The notes under the pieces were generated by a model. The model was not told where the DNA came from. It ran no database searches and saw only the letters and a list, made by a program, of their open reading frames with translations. Source: Hyparrhenia diplandra (taxonomy: Eukaryota > Streptophyta > Magnoliopsida > Poales > Poaceae). Taken from it: DNA of 64,000 nucleotides. Location of the stretch: the NCBI GenBank assembly GCA_015847255.1, contig JADLZK010007654.1, positions 1 to 64,000 of the forward strand, in the 5' to 3' direction. Below are positions 24,110 to 35,094 of the stretch, one piece after another (position 1 is the first letter of the stretch; each line of letters begins with the position of its first letter). A program made the translations under genes and the position numbers.

Positions 24110-25778
24110 TCAGTACGGCAGGATTCCCAAGGCCTTGCCGTAGTCGATCATGTCATCATACATCCCATCCAGCACCTTGTACTTATAGTCGAACCCTTCC
24201 TTCACCAGTTTCCCAGACGACACGTGTACTCTCGGCTTCTCGAGCAGATTGCCTGCGCCGGAGCTGCAGGTAATGTGGAAGCACATAGTAAATCGCTAGT
24301 CATCACAGTGTGTCAAGAGTTCAGAGCTGAGTGGAAGCCGATTCTTACAGTAGATTCGTCTTCACAGTGTACTGCGGGTACTTCTCAGACAGGAAGCGTG
24401 CGAGCTGGAGGATGGTCGTGTTGAGGGCGCAGCAGAGGTACCTCCCCGTGGCCGCCTCCTGCTCGGCGAGGAACACCTCGGCGCGGCAGACGTCGTCGAC
24501 GTGGACCAACGCCACCGTGCCTGACCCCATCTCAATCGCTCTCAGCACGGCGAACTCTCCCTCGTCGCCTGAAACAATCACGCGATCGAAGCCGACGCGC
24601 GTGGCATGAAAACAACGCATAAGAACTAACGACAAGGAAGGCCGGCCTTCGGTCTCGACCTCACCGCCGCTCACCTGATAGAAGGGAGAGGCAGTTGGGG
24701 ACGCTGGTGCGTGCGCTCGGTGCCGGCGCCGCGCCCACGGTGACGACAGGGCAGACGGTCACGAGGCTGACGCCGTGCTCCTCCGCGAACCTGTTCGCCG
24801 CCTTCTCCAGGAACACCTTGGACACCGGGTACGCCTGCGATACAGACAACGCGTTTCGTCAGAGCAATGGAAGGGCGGCGCAGAACTGAACATGTTCGTG
24901 GGCTGGTGCACGCGTATGTAGTATGTACCCAGAGACCGAACTTTTTTGGCGGTCAGGTACTCGACGTCGGACCAGGACTCCTCGTCCAGCACATGGCCGT
25001 CGCCTTGCAGCTGCGGCCTCCTGATGATCGAGGACGCCGACGAGGTCAGGATCACGCGCTTCACCGTCCCTGCCTTCACGCACGACCTCAGCACGTTCAG
25101 AGTCCCTCGGACGGCGGGCTCGATCTGCTCTTTCTGCCATGACGCGATCGAGTTGGTTTCAGGCTTTGAGCTACTATCGCACTGCTTCGTGTTTTTTGGG
25201 TGCCACAGCCCACACAGAAGACGGTATATACCTCAGGATTCTTTGACTTGAGGTTCACCGGAGCGGCGACTAGGAAAGCGTACTCACAGCCGGCGATGGC
25301 GTCGTCGAAGCTGCCTTCTTCCTCGAGATCGGCGCGGAAGACCTCCAGGACCCAAGCGCCTGCAGGTCCTTGAGGTGGGAGTTCTTCGCCATGTCATCTG
25401 CGGTTTCAGAATCAAAACGGCCAAACACGTCTGATGTGATTTGGAATCATGATGAACAATTTGCAACAGCATATTTGCCACGTTTGGTAGAGATATAATA
25501 GAGATACTGAATCGGAATTCCAGATGTAGTTAATAAGATTATAATTCGAGTATTCCAGATTTATCCGTCAATTTTCGCTGAATTTCTTCACCTGATGATC
25601 GGACAAGCATGAACGAGAAAAACTTAGTAGAAAAGGGGACTGAAACCGAACCGGGGTTCCTGACCGTCGTCTTCACGACGTAGCCCTTCTCCAGCAGCAT
25701 CTTGATGAGCGCCGACGCGATGTAGCCGCTTCCTCCGGTGACACACGCCGTCTTCCTCCTGTCCCCGGTCGATGTCAT
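24110..25778 (-). pseudogene. ANR-like reductase with two frameshifts
   Basis: Closest relative of the copy at 18.7k, and likewise on the minus strand. Exons: 25778-25652, 25397-25232, 25133-24929, 24834-24675, 24568-24349 and 24263-24110. Exon 2 is 166 bases instead of 167 (one base lost in the ALGTLEV region, about 25350), and the shifted frame meets TAG at 25272-25270. Exon 3 is 205 bases instead of 204, with an extra A in a run of six A (about 24943-24948) before the LTAKKFGLW stretch. Exons 4-6 remain open and keep YPVSK and the C-terminal KLVKEGFDYKYK block. Similarity to the 18.7k copy continues into both flanks, so the two came from a tandem duplication. The ancestral role is as for the other copies; this one should give no enzyme. 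Confidence 0.88.
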
Positions 25779-26575
25779 CGCCGGAGCTCCTCTCAACAGA
25801 ATGGTGGAAAGACGAGGAGTCAATCACTCGCTCCGCAGACTTTGCCTGCAGCCGGCCTCGTGGTTTGCTCCCGGCCTGTGTGTTGTTTGACTTGTTGTCT
25901 AGTGCTAACCGCCGACCACGCGATCACCCAAAAAAAAAAAAAAATGAATCAAATAATTGAAGCACTTAACCTATCTTTTCAACACATCTGGCATAATAGT
26001 TTCTTAATTAACTAATGCTAGGCTATAAGCTAACGAGACATGATGATTCAAATAATTGAGGCACTTCTTGTATACATTAGTCATGTGTGTTGCTGTAAAG
26101 TAACTTTCAACGTGAACTGTTGATACCGATTGTTGTTATACACATTTCCTATGTATCAGGCCCTGTTTGTTTAATAAGTCATATTTTTTTAGTCCCATGT
26201 AAAAGGTCCCTAAAAGGGTGAAGCTTCTATATTTTAGAGGGTGTTTAGATTAGGGTGATTAAAATTAGTTACCCCTATTTCAGTCACTTTTAATCACCTA
26301 AACTTCAAAACAGGGGGTGACTAAAAAGTCGGGAGGTGACTAAAGTGTAAAAGTAAGGGTATCCCAATTTATGGTGACTAATTGTTCTTTCGTTTTTCTT
26401 GGACCACGTTCTTGGCTCTATCTCTCTCCTCCCTCCATCTCCTCTCTCTTCTTTGGTCTCGTTTTAATCTCTCTATCCAAAGAAAGGTGACTAAAGTTTT
26501 AGTGATGTGACTAAAAGTTTTAACCATCTAAACAGCCTTAAGTCTCTCAATAGCCACTTGTCTTTAAAAGACGCT
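25779..26575. other. Upstream region of the 24k ANR copy; MITE-like inverted repeats
   Basis: A run of A lies at 25930-25943. From 26162 on (ccctgtttgtttaataagtc) and at 26239-26540 (gggtgtttagattagggtg ... ccatctaaacagcc) there are inverted-repeat ends of one or two MITEs of the 'cctgtttgg' type. The matching right part of the outer one may lie at 29570-29650 beyond the LTR element. No gene. Confidence 0.5.
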
Positions 26576-27134
26576 TGTCGATTCGGCTAGATTGGGCGGA
26601 ATTGACACCCGATTCTTGATCGTCAGTGATGAGGTGGCGAGGGCGGTGGTGATGACTACGATTAGCGGCGAGGTGGCGTAGATTGATGGCGATGGCGAGG
26701 TAGTAGAGAGAGAGAGAGGAAGGGAGGGGCGATTTGCTTGGTGGAGGAGGCGGCGTGGGCGGCGGCATTTGCCCGCGCCGGTGGCGGGTGGCGGCGGCGG
26801 CGGCGGCGTGGGGAAGGGCAGCGCGGCGCGCAACTAGGTAGGGGGGAGAGAGCCTAAGAGACAAGAGCTGTTGGGAGTTACCCCTTTAATTATTTTCTTC
26901 TTGATTCAACTGATTACAAGTCCCTCGTATTTATAGTCAGGGGAAAGACTTGCATCTAAAGAAATACCCGATTGGATTTCCTATTTTATTCCTATTTTAT
27001 TTCTTAAATAATCATTACTTAATGGCGAAGCGGATGACGCGATCACGGTGGGCGGCGGCGGCGCCGGCCACCGGCGGGCTTGGGCCTTGGGCCCCAAGTG
27101 GCGACCGGTGCCCCCTCCATTGTGGGTCATGACA
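26576..27134 (-). repeat. LTR (3' LTR of the minus-strand element)
   Basis: Direct copy of 29009-29562, with several substitutions and small indels, so the insertion is not very recent. Confidence 0.88.
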
Positions 27135-29008
27135 TTTGTCCCCCTTTTTCGCCGACGCCCCTCGCTATTTGTCGTTTCGCGACTGTTGCCGTTGTTGATG
27201 TGCCGGGCGAAGATGTAGACGCCGACCTTTGTCGGGCGCAGAACACCCGTAGTACCTTTGATAAGGCCGTGGACGTAGGAGCGATGTTTGCCGAAGAAGA
27301 CGATCTCCATTCTTTGGCGTCCAAGCTATTGCTCCCGGTTGGAGCTTGATGGTTCCAGCGATGCTGAAGTAGGTTGTTGCCAATTCGGGTTGCCCGGTGA
27401 TGAAGGATGGAGCCTCGGGGTAGTGACGAAAACCGTCGAGGTAGCAGGTTGATGTGGGTGGTATGTACCTCTTGTCGTCGTCGGTGAAGCTCACAAGTCG
27501 AGGCTTTTTGAAGATGGAAGCGTCGAACTCTTGGGCGAGGTGGATCGCCGTTTTCTCCGTGTAGGGTGCCTCCGGTGTATTGCAGCCCACGGCTTGTTGG
27601 CGAGTCGCATCGACGTAGATGTCGTTGAGGAACATGGGAGCCAACCGGTATTGCTCGAGTCATCCCTCGCCTTTGCTAAAGTCGCGTGAGTCGACGTCGC
27701 GATGGTGGTTGGTGTCGCCGTTGAAGGGCGTCCCAAAACCGCGCGAGTGGGGGCACCATGGTATGTTGTCTCCATTCTCCCGAAGTGTCATCTTGGTGAA
27801 GCAGAGGAGCCAAAGAAAGAGGGGTGTTGTTCTCATCGGTTTGGCGGCGAGTGTACACGATCTTTTTTGGCGTGGTGCGATGGTGTCGCCTTTTACCGGA
27901 TCTGCAGGCTTGATTGATGGTGTTTCGACCATTGTTGATGTCGGCGGGATGTCCAGCGGGTGTAGCGGATTGTCGTCGTCAAAGGTCGGCGCAGTGAACG
28001 ATAAAAATCTCCTTAGTGGCGCACGGGGGGCGTCGGTGTTCAGATATCGGCCGTGGCGCCCATGCGGAGAACGTCGTGGTTGCCAGTGTCGAGGTTGGCC
28101 GCGAGGGGGTCGTCGTGGTTCATGCCCTTGTAGTTGTTGTCGATGGTAGGCATGGCGAAGACGTAGTTGACGTCAGGAGGAATGTCATTGGTGTTGGCGT
28201 CCTTGAGGACGTCGTTGCGTTCATGGCGCCCATGGTAGCGCCCTCGTCATTGTCGATGTCGTAAATGCCACAAGCGTTGTGGCTAGCGGCGTTAATGGCG
28301 ATGTCGGGGATGTCGTTGGCTTTCGGGGGTGTGTCGTTGTTCTCGTCGATGATGCCGGGTCGAAGGCGTCTTGGTTGACGACGCCGGCGACATCGTTGTA
28401 GCATGGGTGATAGAGGTAGAAGCTCCTTGTTGAATGGGATTGACTTGCACGGTGACGTGGAGCGTGTAATGTCTGGTCGGCGAAGTTGTTGGCGTTGTTG
28501 TTCATGTCGCCGTTGTTGTCCAGGATGTCGTGGACGTCGGGGTTGAGATTGGCGATGTTAGCGCTGACGTCAAGCGACGTCGTTGAGTCGTCCTTGTTGG
28601 CACTCCAAGTGTTCCCAATGTCAAAGATGATGTTGGTAGTGACCGGAAAACTTATCTCGTGCCATTGTTATCGATAATGGGGCTGAATTTTCCTCCATGG
28701 CTTTTGCCTCCATGGTCGTGATGTAGTTGTCGATGATCTTTGTTGATGTCGGAAGCGGGCATGGCATGGCGGCGGCGATGTTGGCGGCGCCCGTGGTCGT
28801 GTCGTCGTTGTATGCGTCGTCGGGCGGGCTGATCATCGAGCTTCTCCAAGAGGGCGGTGAAGGTGGCCGGATTTCCTTCATGGAATCGGCAAGCTCGCGA
28901 ATTTCCATCTGCGGCTCGGCGTACTTGTGGTTGGCCATCGGATCTTGGTGTTGTTGGTGGTCGGAAGCCGTCGGTGGTGGGAATCGTCCCTGGTCTCGGA
29001 TACTACAC

Positions 29009-29562
29009 TGGCCGGATTCGGCTAGATTGGGCGGAATTGACACCGGATCTTGATCGTCGGGTGATGAGGTGGCGTAGGCGGTGGTGATGACTACGATTGG
29101 CGGCGAGGTGGCGTAGATTGATGACGATGGCGAGGTAGTAGAGAGAGAGAGGAAGGGAGGGGCGACGTTGCTTGGTGGAGGAGGCGCGTGGGGGTGGCGC
29201 TGCGCCGGCACGGTGGCGGCGGCGTGGGCGGCGGCGTGGGGAATGGGCGGCGCGCCGCGCAACTAGGTAGGGGAGAGAGAGCCCACGAGAGACAAGAGCT
29301 GTTGGGAGTTACCCTTTAATTATTTTTTTCTTGATTCAACTGATTACAAGTTCCTCGTATTTATAGTCGGGAAGACTTGCATCTAAAGAAATCTCGATTG
29401 GATTTCCTATTTTATTTCTATTTTATTCGTAAATAATCATTACTTAATGTGAAGATGATGATGCGATCACGGTGGGCGGGGGCGGCGCCCGGCCACCAGC
29501 GGCGCTTTTGGGCCTTGGGCCCCAAGCGGCGGCGGGTGCCCCCTCCATTGTGGGTCATGACA
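29009..29562 (-). repeat. LTR (5' LTR of the minus-strand element)
   Basis: Partner of 26576-27134. The primer-binding-like site lies next to its 29009 end. Confidence 0.88.
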
Positions 29563-30225
29563 ACGCCTATTGGTTGGTTTACTAGGGGCTAAAAATGACC
29601 CTTTTTTAAGTCCTAACAAACAAAAAAATGTAACCAAACAGGTCCCAGTCATTTTTTGAAAGCAACAGGTCCCAGTCACTTTTTTTTTTTTTTTTTTTTG
29701 AAAGCAACCGTATTTATTATTTTGTACTCCAACGAGAGTATAGGGTAATCGTCTGGTACAGACGTCCGGCGGACGGACGGAACATACCGCGCGGCCCAGG
29801 CCCACGACGGTTTGTCCGTTTCAGCATCACGCGGCCACGTCCTCACGCCTCGAGCTGAACCCGCCTCGTGGCAGCGCTCCCGCAGACCCGCACTGTGCTC
29901 GATTGAGTGGCGTGTGCGGGTGCAGCGGCGCAGCAGCCAGCAGCAGTATCAGGCGCATGTGGACGCGTGTGGACACTGGACACTGCAGTAGCATGTGGGT
30001 GCAGCGGTGCGTAGGCGCCGTGGAAGCAGGCGTTGGCGTGCGCGTGCCTCAATCAGCATTTGGAGCGATTGTCAGTGTGCGATGTCGCCAGACCTGATAA
30101 AAACAGGTTTCATTTATGAGATTTTTTACGGTGCTTGGGCAGTTCCTCCCGTCAATCTATTTTTAGCTGGTTCCTCCCCTAATTCTAAATAAAGGATAGT
30201 TTAGTATTTTACATGCAGCATACTC
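29563..30225. other. Intergenic DNA with retroposon tail
   Basis: 29570-29650 looks like the right end of a MITE (aaccaaacaggtccc). A run of about 20 T at 29680-29699 marks the tail of a minus-strand retroposon. 29760-30060 is G/C-rich with no supported gene. Confidence 0.45.
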
Positions 30226-30454
30226 CTCCGTCCCAAATTGGTGTCGCCGTTGGTTTTTCGTGCCACAACTTTGGTAAGTTTGTAGAAAATATGTGCAACA
30301 TTTAAATATTTAAATAAATTTGTTAAAAACTAGACTTAAAAATCTTTCCGGTGATACTAATTACTTAGCATAAATATTTTATATATTCAAATATATAATT
30401 GCCGGCAGTTTTTCGGGAAGCGTAAAGCGGACAGGCATTTTGGGACGGAGGAGT
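30226..30454. mobile_element. Stowaway-type MITE, inverted copy of the 3441 family
   Basis: It begins ctcctccgtcccaaattgg and ends gcattttgggacggaggag, flanked by TA. The interior matches the reverse complement of 3441-3685, including the ggaaagat / atctttcc and cttagcataaatatt stretches. Confidence 0.88.
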
Positions 30455-31665
30455 AGCTTCTCAGCTCCTATTAATTGCTACCGCGCCGCGAGCACGAGTC
30501 GCGGTTTCTTCTCCCCAATCGCCGCCCTTCCTGGCTTCCCCATCGCCGTTCATCCCCTTACATGAATCGTCTCAAATGGATCCCAGCTCACCGCAAATCT
30601 TTCTCGGGCCTCATCGCCGCTACGATGTTGATGCGGAAGAACCTGCTCGGCGCCGCCGCCATGCCATGTGGTCCAGCCAGCCGCGCGGCCAGCGCGCGCG
30701 CACCGACCTGCTCTGTTGCCACCCACGCAGTCAGCTCTGCCCCGTCTCTCACACGCTTCCTCGGCTGCCTGGCCGCGCGACGCGCCGGTCTTCCCGTGCT
30801 ACCTGGCCTCGCTGCGCGTGATGCACCGGCTGCTGTGCTACGCCGTAGGCGGCATCACACCTGCTGACCCGAGACTCAATCTGGTCGCCATTGTTGTGTC
30901 AAGCAAGCATTGGCGTTGTCTCACGCCTTGCTATGCCGCGTAGAACAGGAGGAGGATGGTCACCGGTCGGGCGTTCGTGCCACTCTAGCCTTCAGGGACC
31001 CGCGCCGCGCGCTATATAGACCTCTGCATCGAGAACGACAGAAGAGAGATGGTCTAGCCAGCCTGCTTGCATGCCCACAGTGGTCATCGTGCTTCTGTGC
31101 AGCTCGCCCTTTCAGCCCGGCCATCGCGTTGCCTCGGCGCCGAAGCTCCATCCCACCGTGCGTGTCACCCCGGTCATGCTTCTCCGCTCCGCCTCAATCC
31201 TGAAGGTCCATTGCATCACCCCTTATGGGTTCTAGTACGTCGCCGGGCCTGCTGTGCAAACTCGCCGCAAGGAAAGGCAACCCGCCAGATCTCCGGCATG
31301 GACCTGATGCAACCCGCACGATCTCCGGCTTTCTTTTCTTACGAGAAGCAGCTCTTCATTAACATCAAAAGAACACGACGGCATTAGCGAGAAGCTGCTC
31401 CTCATTAAATTAAAAGACCATTATACCCTTCAATATTTATTATAATTCAGTTCATATGGCATAGTTCCTACTTGCCACTTGGTTCCTCCTATTTGGTTCC
31501 TCTACCTTCTTTACCCTTTGGATCGGGCCAAAATGGGCGCCCATATTAATTCCAAACGTGGTATAAAAGCTCTTCATTTAATTGGGCCATCTAGAGGCCC
31601 ACACCAGGGAGGCACACGCGGGCGTCCGGACGATGTCGAAGAGAAATTGGGATATTTCTTTTTTT
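30455..31665. other. GC-rich segment without a supported gene
   Basis: Short open frames from 30475 to 31390 have Ala/Arg/Pro-rich content on both strands. I see no domains or splice structure. 31380-31660 is AT-rich. Confidence 0.4.
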
Positions 31666-32599
31666 GGAAAAAGTTTACTTTTACTCCTCCAACTATTTGG
31701 AAAGTCCAATTTTCGTCCCGTATCTCGAAAACCAGACATATGAGGTCCCTCATCTATCGAAATAGTGCACCTAACCCCATAGAGCTGGTTTTTAGTCTGG
31801 TTTTGCACCAGTGGCACCACGTCGGATTGGCACATTGTGACTCAGCCAAACGGAGCATGCGGTTGGCCTGTTTGTGGAGCCCGTGGATGCAAGTGCGCGC
31901 GGACATGAGCATCAAGCTAACAACAGGGCAGACATGAGCATGCGGCGGTTGCGGCTATCAATCTGAGCTCATCGGCGCTGTGATACGTGAGTTGCTGCAT
32001 ACAGGCGTGCAGGGAGGCGGCACAGGGGTTGTGTTCGTCGATGAGCATCATCCTCCGAGTCGAGCGAAAAAGAGCGACAACGAGCGCGTGAGCTCCTCAC
32101 CGTGGCCTAGCTCACCCTACCGTGGCCATGGGGCGGACGAGCTCGGTCTTGAAATTGGCAGCCATGACCATAGCAAGGGTGCGCTCTAGCCATGGTGCGG
32201 GCGAGCCGACGGAACAGGGAGGCCGCCGGGACCATTGCGGCCTGTACAACGTGCAGCCAGTGATTTGTTCACGGCCTTGGTGGTGATGGCGGCCTGGACA
32301 GCGGCGCCATACGCGTGCTTGTCACCGCAGGCTCCGCCTCGTCCCCAGGCTCGCAGCCATTGACGCGGACTCAGCTACCCGTGCTCGCTCGCCTCCACAG
32401 GCGGACCGCTTTGGCTGAGTCAGCATGCATGGGCCAATCCGACGTGGTGCCAGCGGTGCAAAAACCGGACTCAAAACCAGCAATAGGGGGTTAGGTGCAT
32501 GGATTCGATGAATGACGGACCGCATATGTCTGGTTTTTAACATGAGGGACGAAAATCGGACTTGCCAAATAGTTAGAGGAGCAAAGGTAGACTTTTTCC
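31666..32599. mobile_element. MULE-like element with about 200-base inverted ends (Pack-MULE candidate)
   Basis: The left end starts ggaaaaagtttacttttactcc; the right end is its inverted counterpart (gaggagcaaaggtagactttttcc). The arms continue through ccaaatagtt, ccagacatatg, the ggttaggtgca block and cacgtcggattgg over roughly 200 bases. The flanks tcttttttt (31657-31665) and tattttttt (32600-32608) match at 8 of 9, the MULE duplication size. The centre (about 31870-32400) is GC-rich and could be captured host sequence. No transposase. Confidence 0.75.
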
Positions 32600-32631
32600 T
32601 ATTTTTTTAGAGGGAGGTAGACATAATAATT

Positions 32632-34250
32632 GGGAGAATAAAAGCCACTTGAAGCCCAGCATTTTAGGCTTGGCCCAGCAATGACTTGAAGCCCGACCAC
32701 CACTAAAGCTTCGAAGTCCACAATGCCTCCCTTAGCTTTCTCAAAAGTTTGTTTTTGCCCCTCAAAAAAAAAAAAGTTTGATTTTGCTCCTATAACTTCT
32801 AGTTATATATTTGTTTAGATTTAACATGCAAGCTTTCACAGTTTCACTCATTTTCTGAATGGTACCGTATGAGAGTATCTAGACTTTTGAGAAAGTTGAG
32901 TGAGGTAATGTGAACTTTTTTTCCATAAATAAGAGGGTTTTTTTTTGAGACAATAAATACAAGAGGTTGATCAAGGGTGGCAGGCCTAGGACAAATTGGG
33001 CCTGGCTCGAGCTCGTGGCTCCTTCAATTATTCAACTTAGAGCAATTTTACTTTGATCAAAAAACAAAAAAAAAAAAGAAGGGGATAGATATTGGTTAGT
33101 ACTGCTACTTATGCCGGCTAATAATACCGCTTAGTACACTCCTGGTGTGCCAAAGTGCCTAAGTGTTTTTAGCCATTGTTTGTAGGAGAGTGAAAAAAAA
33201 TCTAATGAGAACTAGCAAACTATAATGCCATTAGACTTGTGCTACATTATAATTTTCATTTTCAAATGTTATGTTAGTCAAATCAATATGTTCAACCATT
33301 TGATTTTATTTCTTGCCTCTCGTCTGACCTAATTAGGTTGTGCCTGGAAATGGTACGGTGCCATGTTACACGTCCAGGGAACATGGGTCGGTTTTGTCCC
33401 AACAGTGGAAAATCTTCTCTCAATGAGCGTTCCCGTTCCATGATCTCCGTTCTCCGACCACTTTGTAGTTGTAATCTTGCCGCTGCCCACACCATGTCCT
33501 TAATCAGCAGCCAGGTGAAGAGCTTACATTTTGGCGGTGCTCTTGTCTTCCAATTGATCTCAGCAGTGGCACAATTTGGATGGTTTTAAACTTGAGGTTG
33601 TAAAGGGAGCTCGGCGTGTACCGACTGTTTGAGGAGTGTAGCCATGTTATGTGCTCATCTTGTTGTGGAGCCAGAGTGACATCCGCCAACTTCCTCCATA
33701 GGTCAATGAACTCATTAATGATTTGTTGGTTCATGTTATGATCGACATCTGCAATTTATCTATTGCTGGTCAAGGAGTTTGCCACTGAGCGGTTCTTCCT
33801 CTCTATGTAAAGCGTCGGGTACAAGATCACCAGAGATTCTCCATCAATCCAGGACGAAAACCAAAAGGAGGCCTTGTGTCCATTACCAGAAGGAGGACAA
33901 TTCTAGGCTCATAAAGCAACTTTGGCCATTGCGACATCCACGTCCGCATTAGTACTAGCTACGTAGTCAGTTGGCGTGGAAGTGAGAGACAAAAAATATT
34001 ATCGGACCCACATGTTCCTTTCTAAGTTCTTGGACTACGTGAAATATATTAGTTTTTACTCGTCGCTTGTGACTACTACTACTTTTTGTTCTTGCCATGT
34101 CACATCTAACTGGCTAAATAGTTATTTGTTGAGGACCCTCATAGAGTTAGTATACTACTAGGGTCTATTAGTCATTCAGCTGATGAAAAGAAGATCTATG
34201 TCACAAAAAAAATGTGAGGTGAAGTTAAAACTGGGATTACATTGTAACAA
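32632..34250. repeat. Left copy of a tandem duplicated flank (partner 37253-39690)
   Basis: Matches 37253-39690 in order and orientation, starting at the shared cccagcattttaggcttggccc. The right copy carries an extra 1.1-kb insertion. Both copies lie upstream of an ANR-like gene on the plus strand. Confidence 0.85.
33300..33960 (-). mobile_element. LINE fragment (zinc-binding reverse transcriptase tail), copy 1
   Basis: On the minus strand, broken frames carry the zf-RVT-type pattern of plant LINEs (LPLLG and SL.WRKL.. segments, with Trp and Cys residues). The better preserved partner at 38790-39480 reads WKTRAPPKCKFFTWLLHKNR. No complete ORF2. Confidence 0.7.
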
Positions 34251-35094
34251 ACTTGCGACACAGACAAGATGTTGAGGTGATATAGCGGTGCACTCAGCCA
34301 CCTTCCTCCTCCTCCAAACCGGCGAGGTTGAGGTGCACACATGTTTTAGCTTGACCTAAAATGGTGAATGCGGTTTCATCTATGACTCTTTACCATGGTA
34401 GCTAGGTCTTATCTCGGTATCATTCTTTGCAGGTACAAACTGTATATGTGACAAAAAGAGTCGTTTTTATATGTGATAGACTTTTCTGCCATTCTTGATG
34501 ACTTTTCTCTCGATACACAAAAGATCATTTTCTCTCTTTGAATTGAGAGGCCTGAGAGAATTCGGGTCCTATATCCACCCAAAATTAGATATTCGTTGGA
34601 ACGGAATTTGTAATGACAGACCTGAGAATACATCAAGTCATGTAAGGACCCCTGATGTAGACATGCAGTTGAGCACCCTTTTTTTGTGAATAAAAGAAAA
34701 GCTTACACTTTTCACTTGTGCATGGAAAGAAGCCTACCTGGCCGGGCATCAACCCACCACACATTACATTGTTCTAATCCCTGCATGGAGTGGTTGGTTG
34801 CACGTCGTATGGTGTTGGCCCCTTGATGACAATTCTACAGCAGCAGACGACCTGGCTCAACTTGGAGGAAACAACCAACGAAAGACCAACCCATTTCCTT
34901 TTCTAAAAAAAAAAGACCAACCGATTCTACATTTGTGTCCATCACAGAACGTCGTATTCTTCACGGTCTGAGAACCCTATAAGATGCAGGTAGCAGCAGG
35001 GACGTTTTTTAACCACCAGAGGAAAACAACACCTATATATTCTATTTCCGGCGCCAATAATCGCCATCATCATTATCCCTGGCGAAGTGCCAAT
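34251..35094. other. Upstream region of the 35k ANR copy
   Basis: A weak TATA-like site (accctataagatg) lies at about 34975, some 120 bases before ATG 35095. The rest is non-coding; I recognise no element. Confidence 0.4.

Larger units (their letters stand above)
26576..29562 (-). mobile_element. Short LTR retrotransposon, non-autonomous, minus strand
   Basis: Two LTRs, 26576-27134 and 29009-29562 (559 and 554 bases), both begin TG and end TCATGACA on the plus strand. The flanks acgct and acgcc match at 4 of 5. Read on the minus strand, the base stretch after the right LTR (gtagtatccgagacca) resembles the initiator-methionine tRNA primer site, and a purine tract (aaaaagggggacaaa) precedes the left LTR. 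The internal region is only 1.87 kb. It holds minus-strand open frames (for example 27644-27165 and 29262-28621, the latter overlapping the LTR) but no integrase or reverse transcriptase that I can see, so it depends on a partner element. Confidence 0.85.

Noticed and set aside
30475..31390. Short plus-strand frames as a gene
   Set aside because: Several short overlapping frames with biased composition, no domain and no conserved exon structure.
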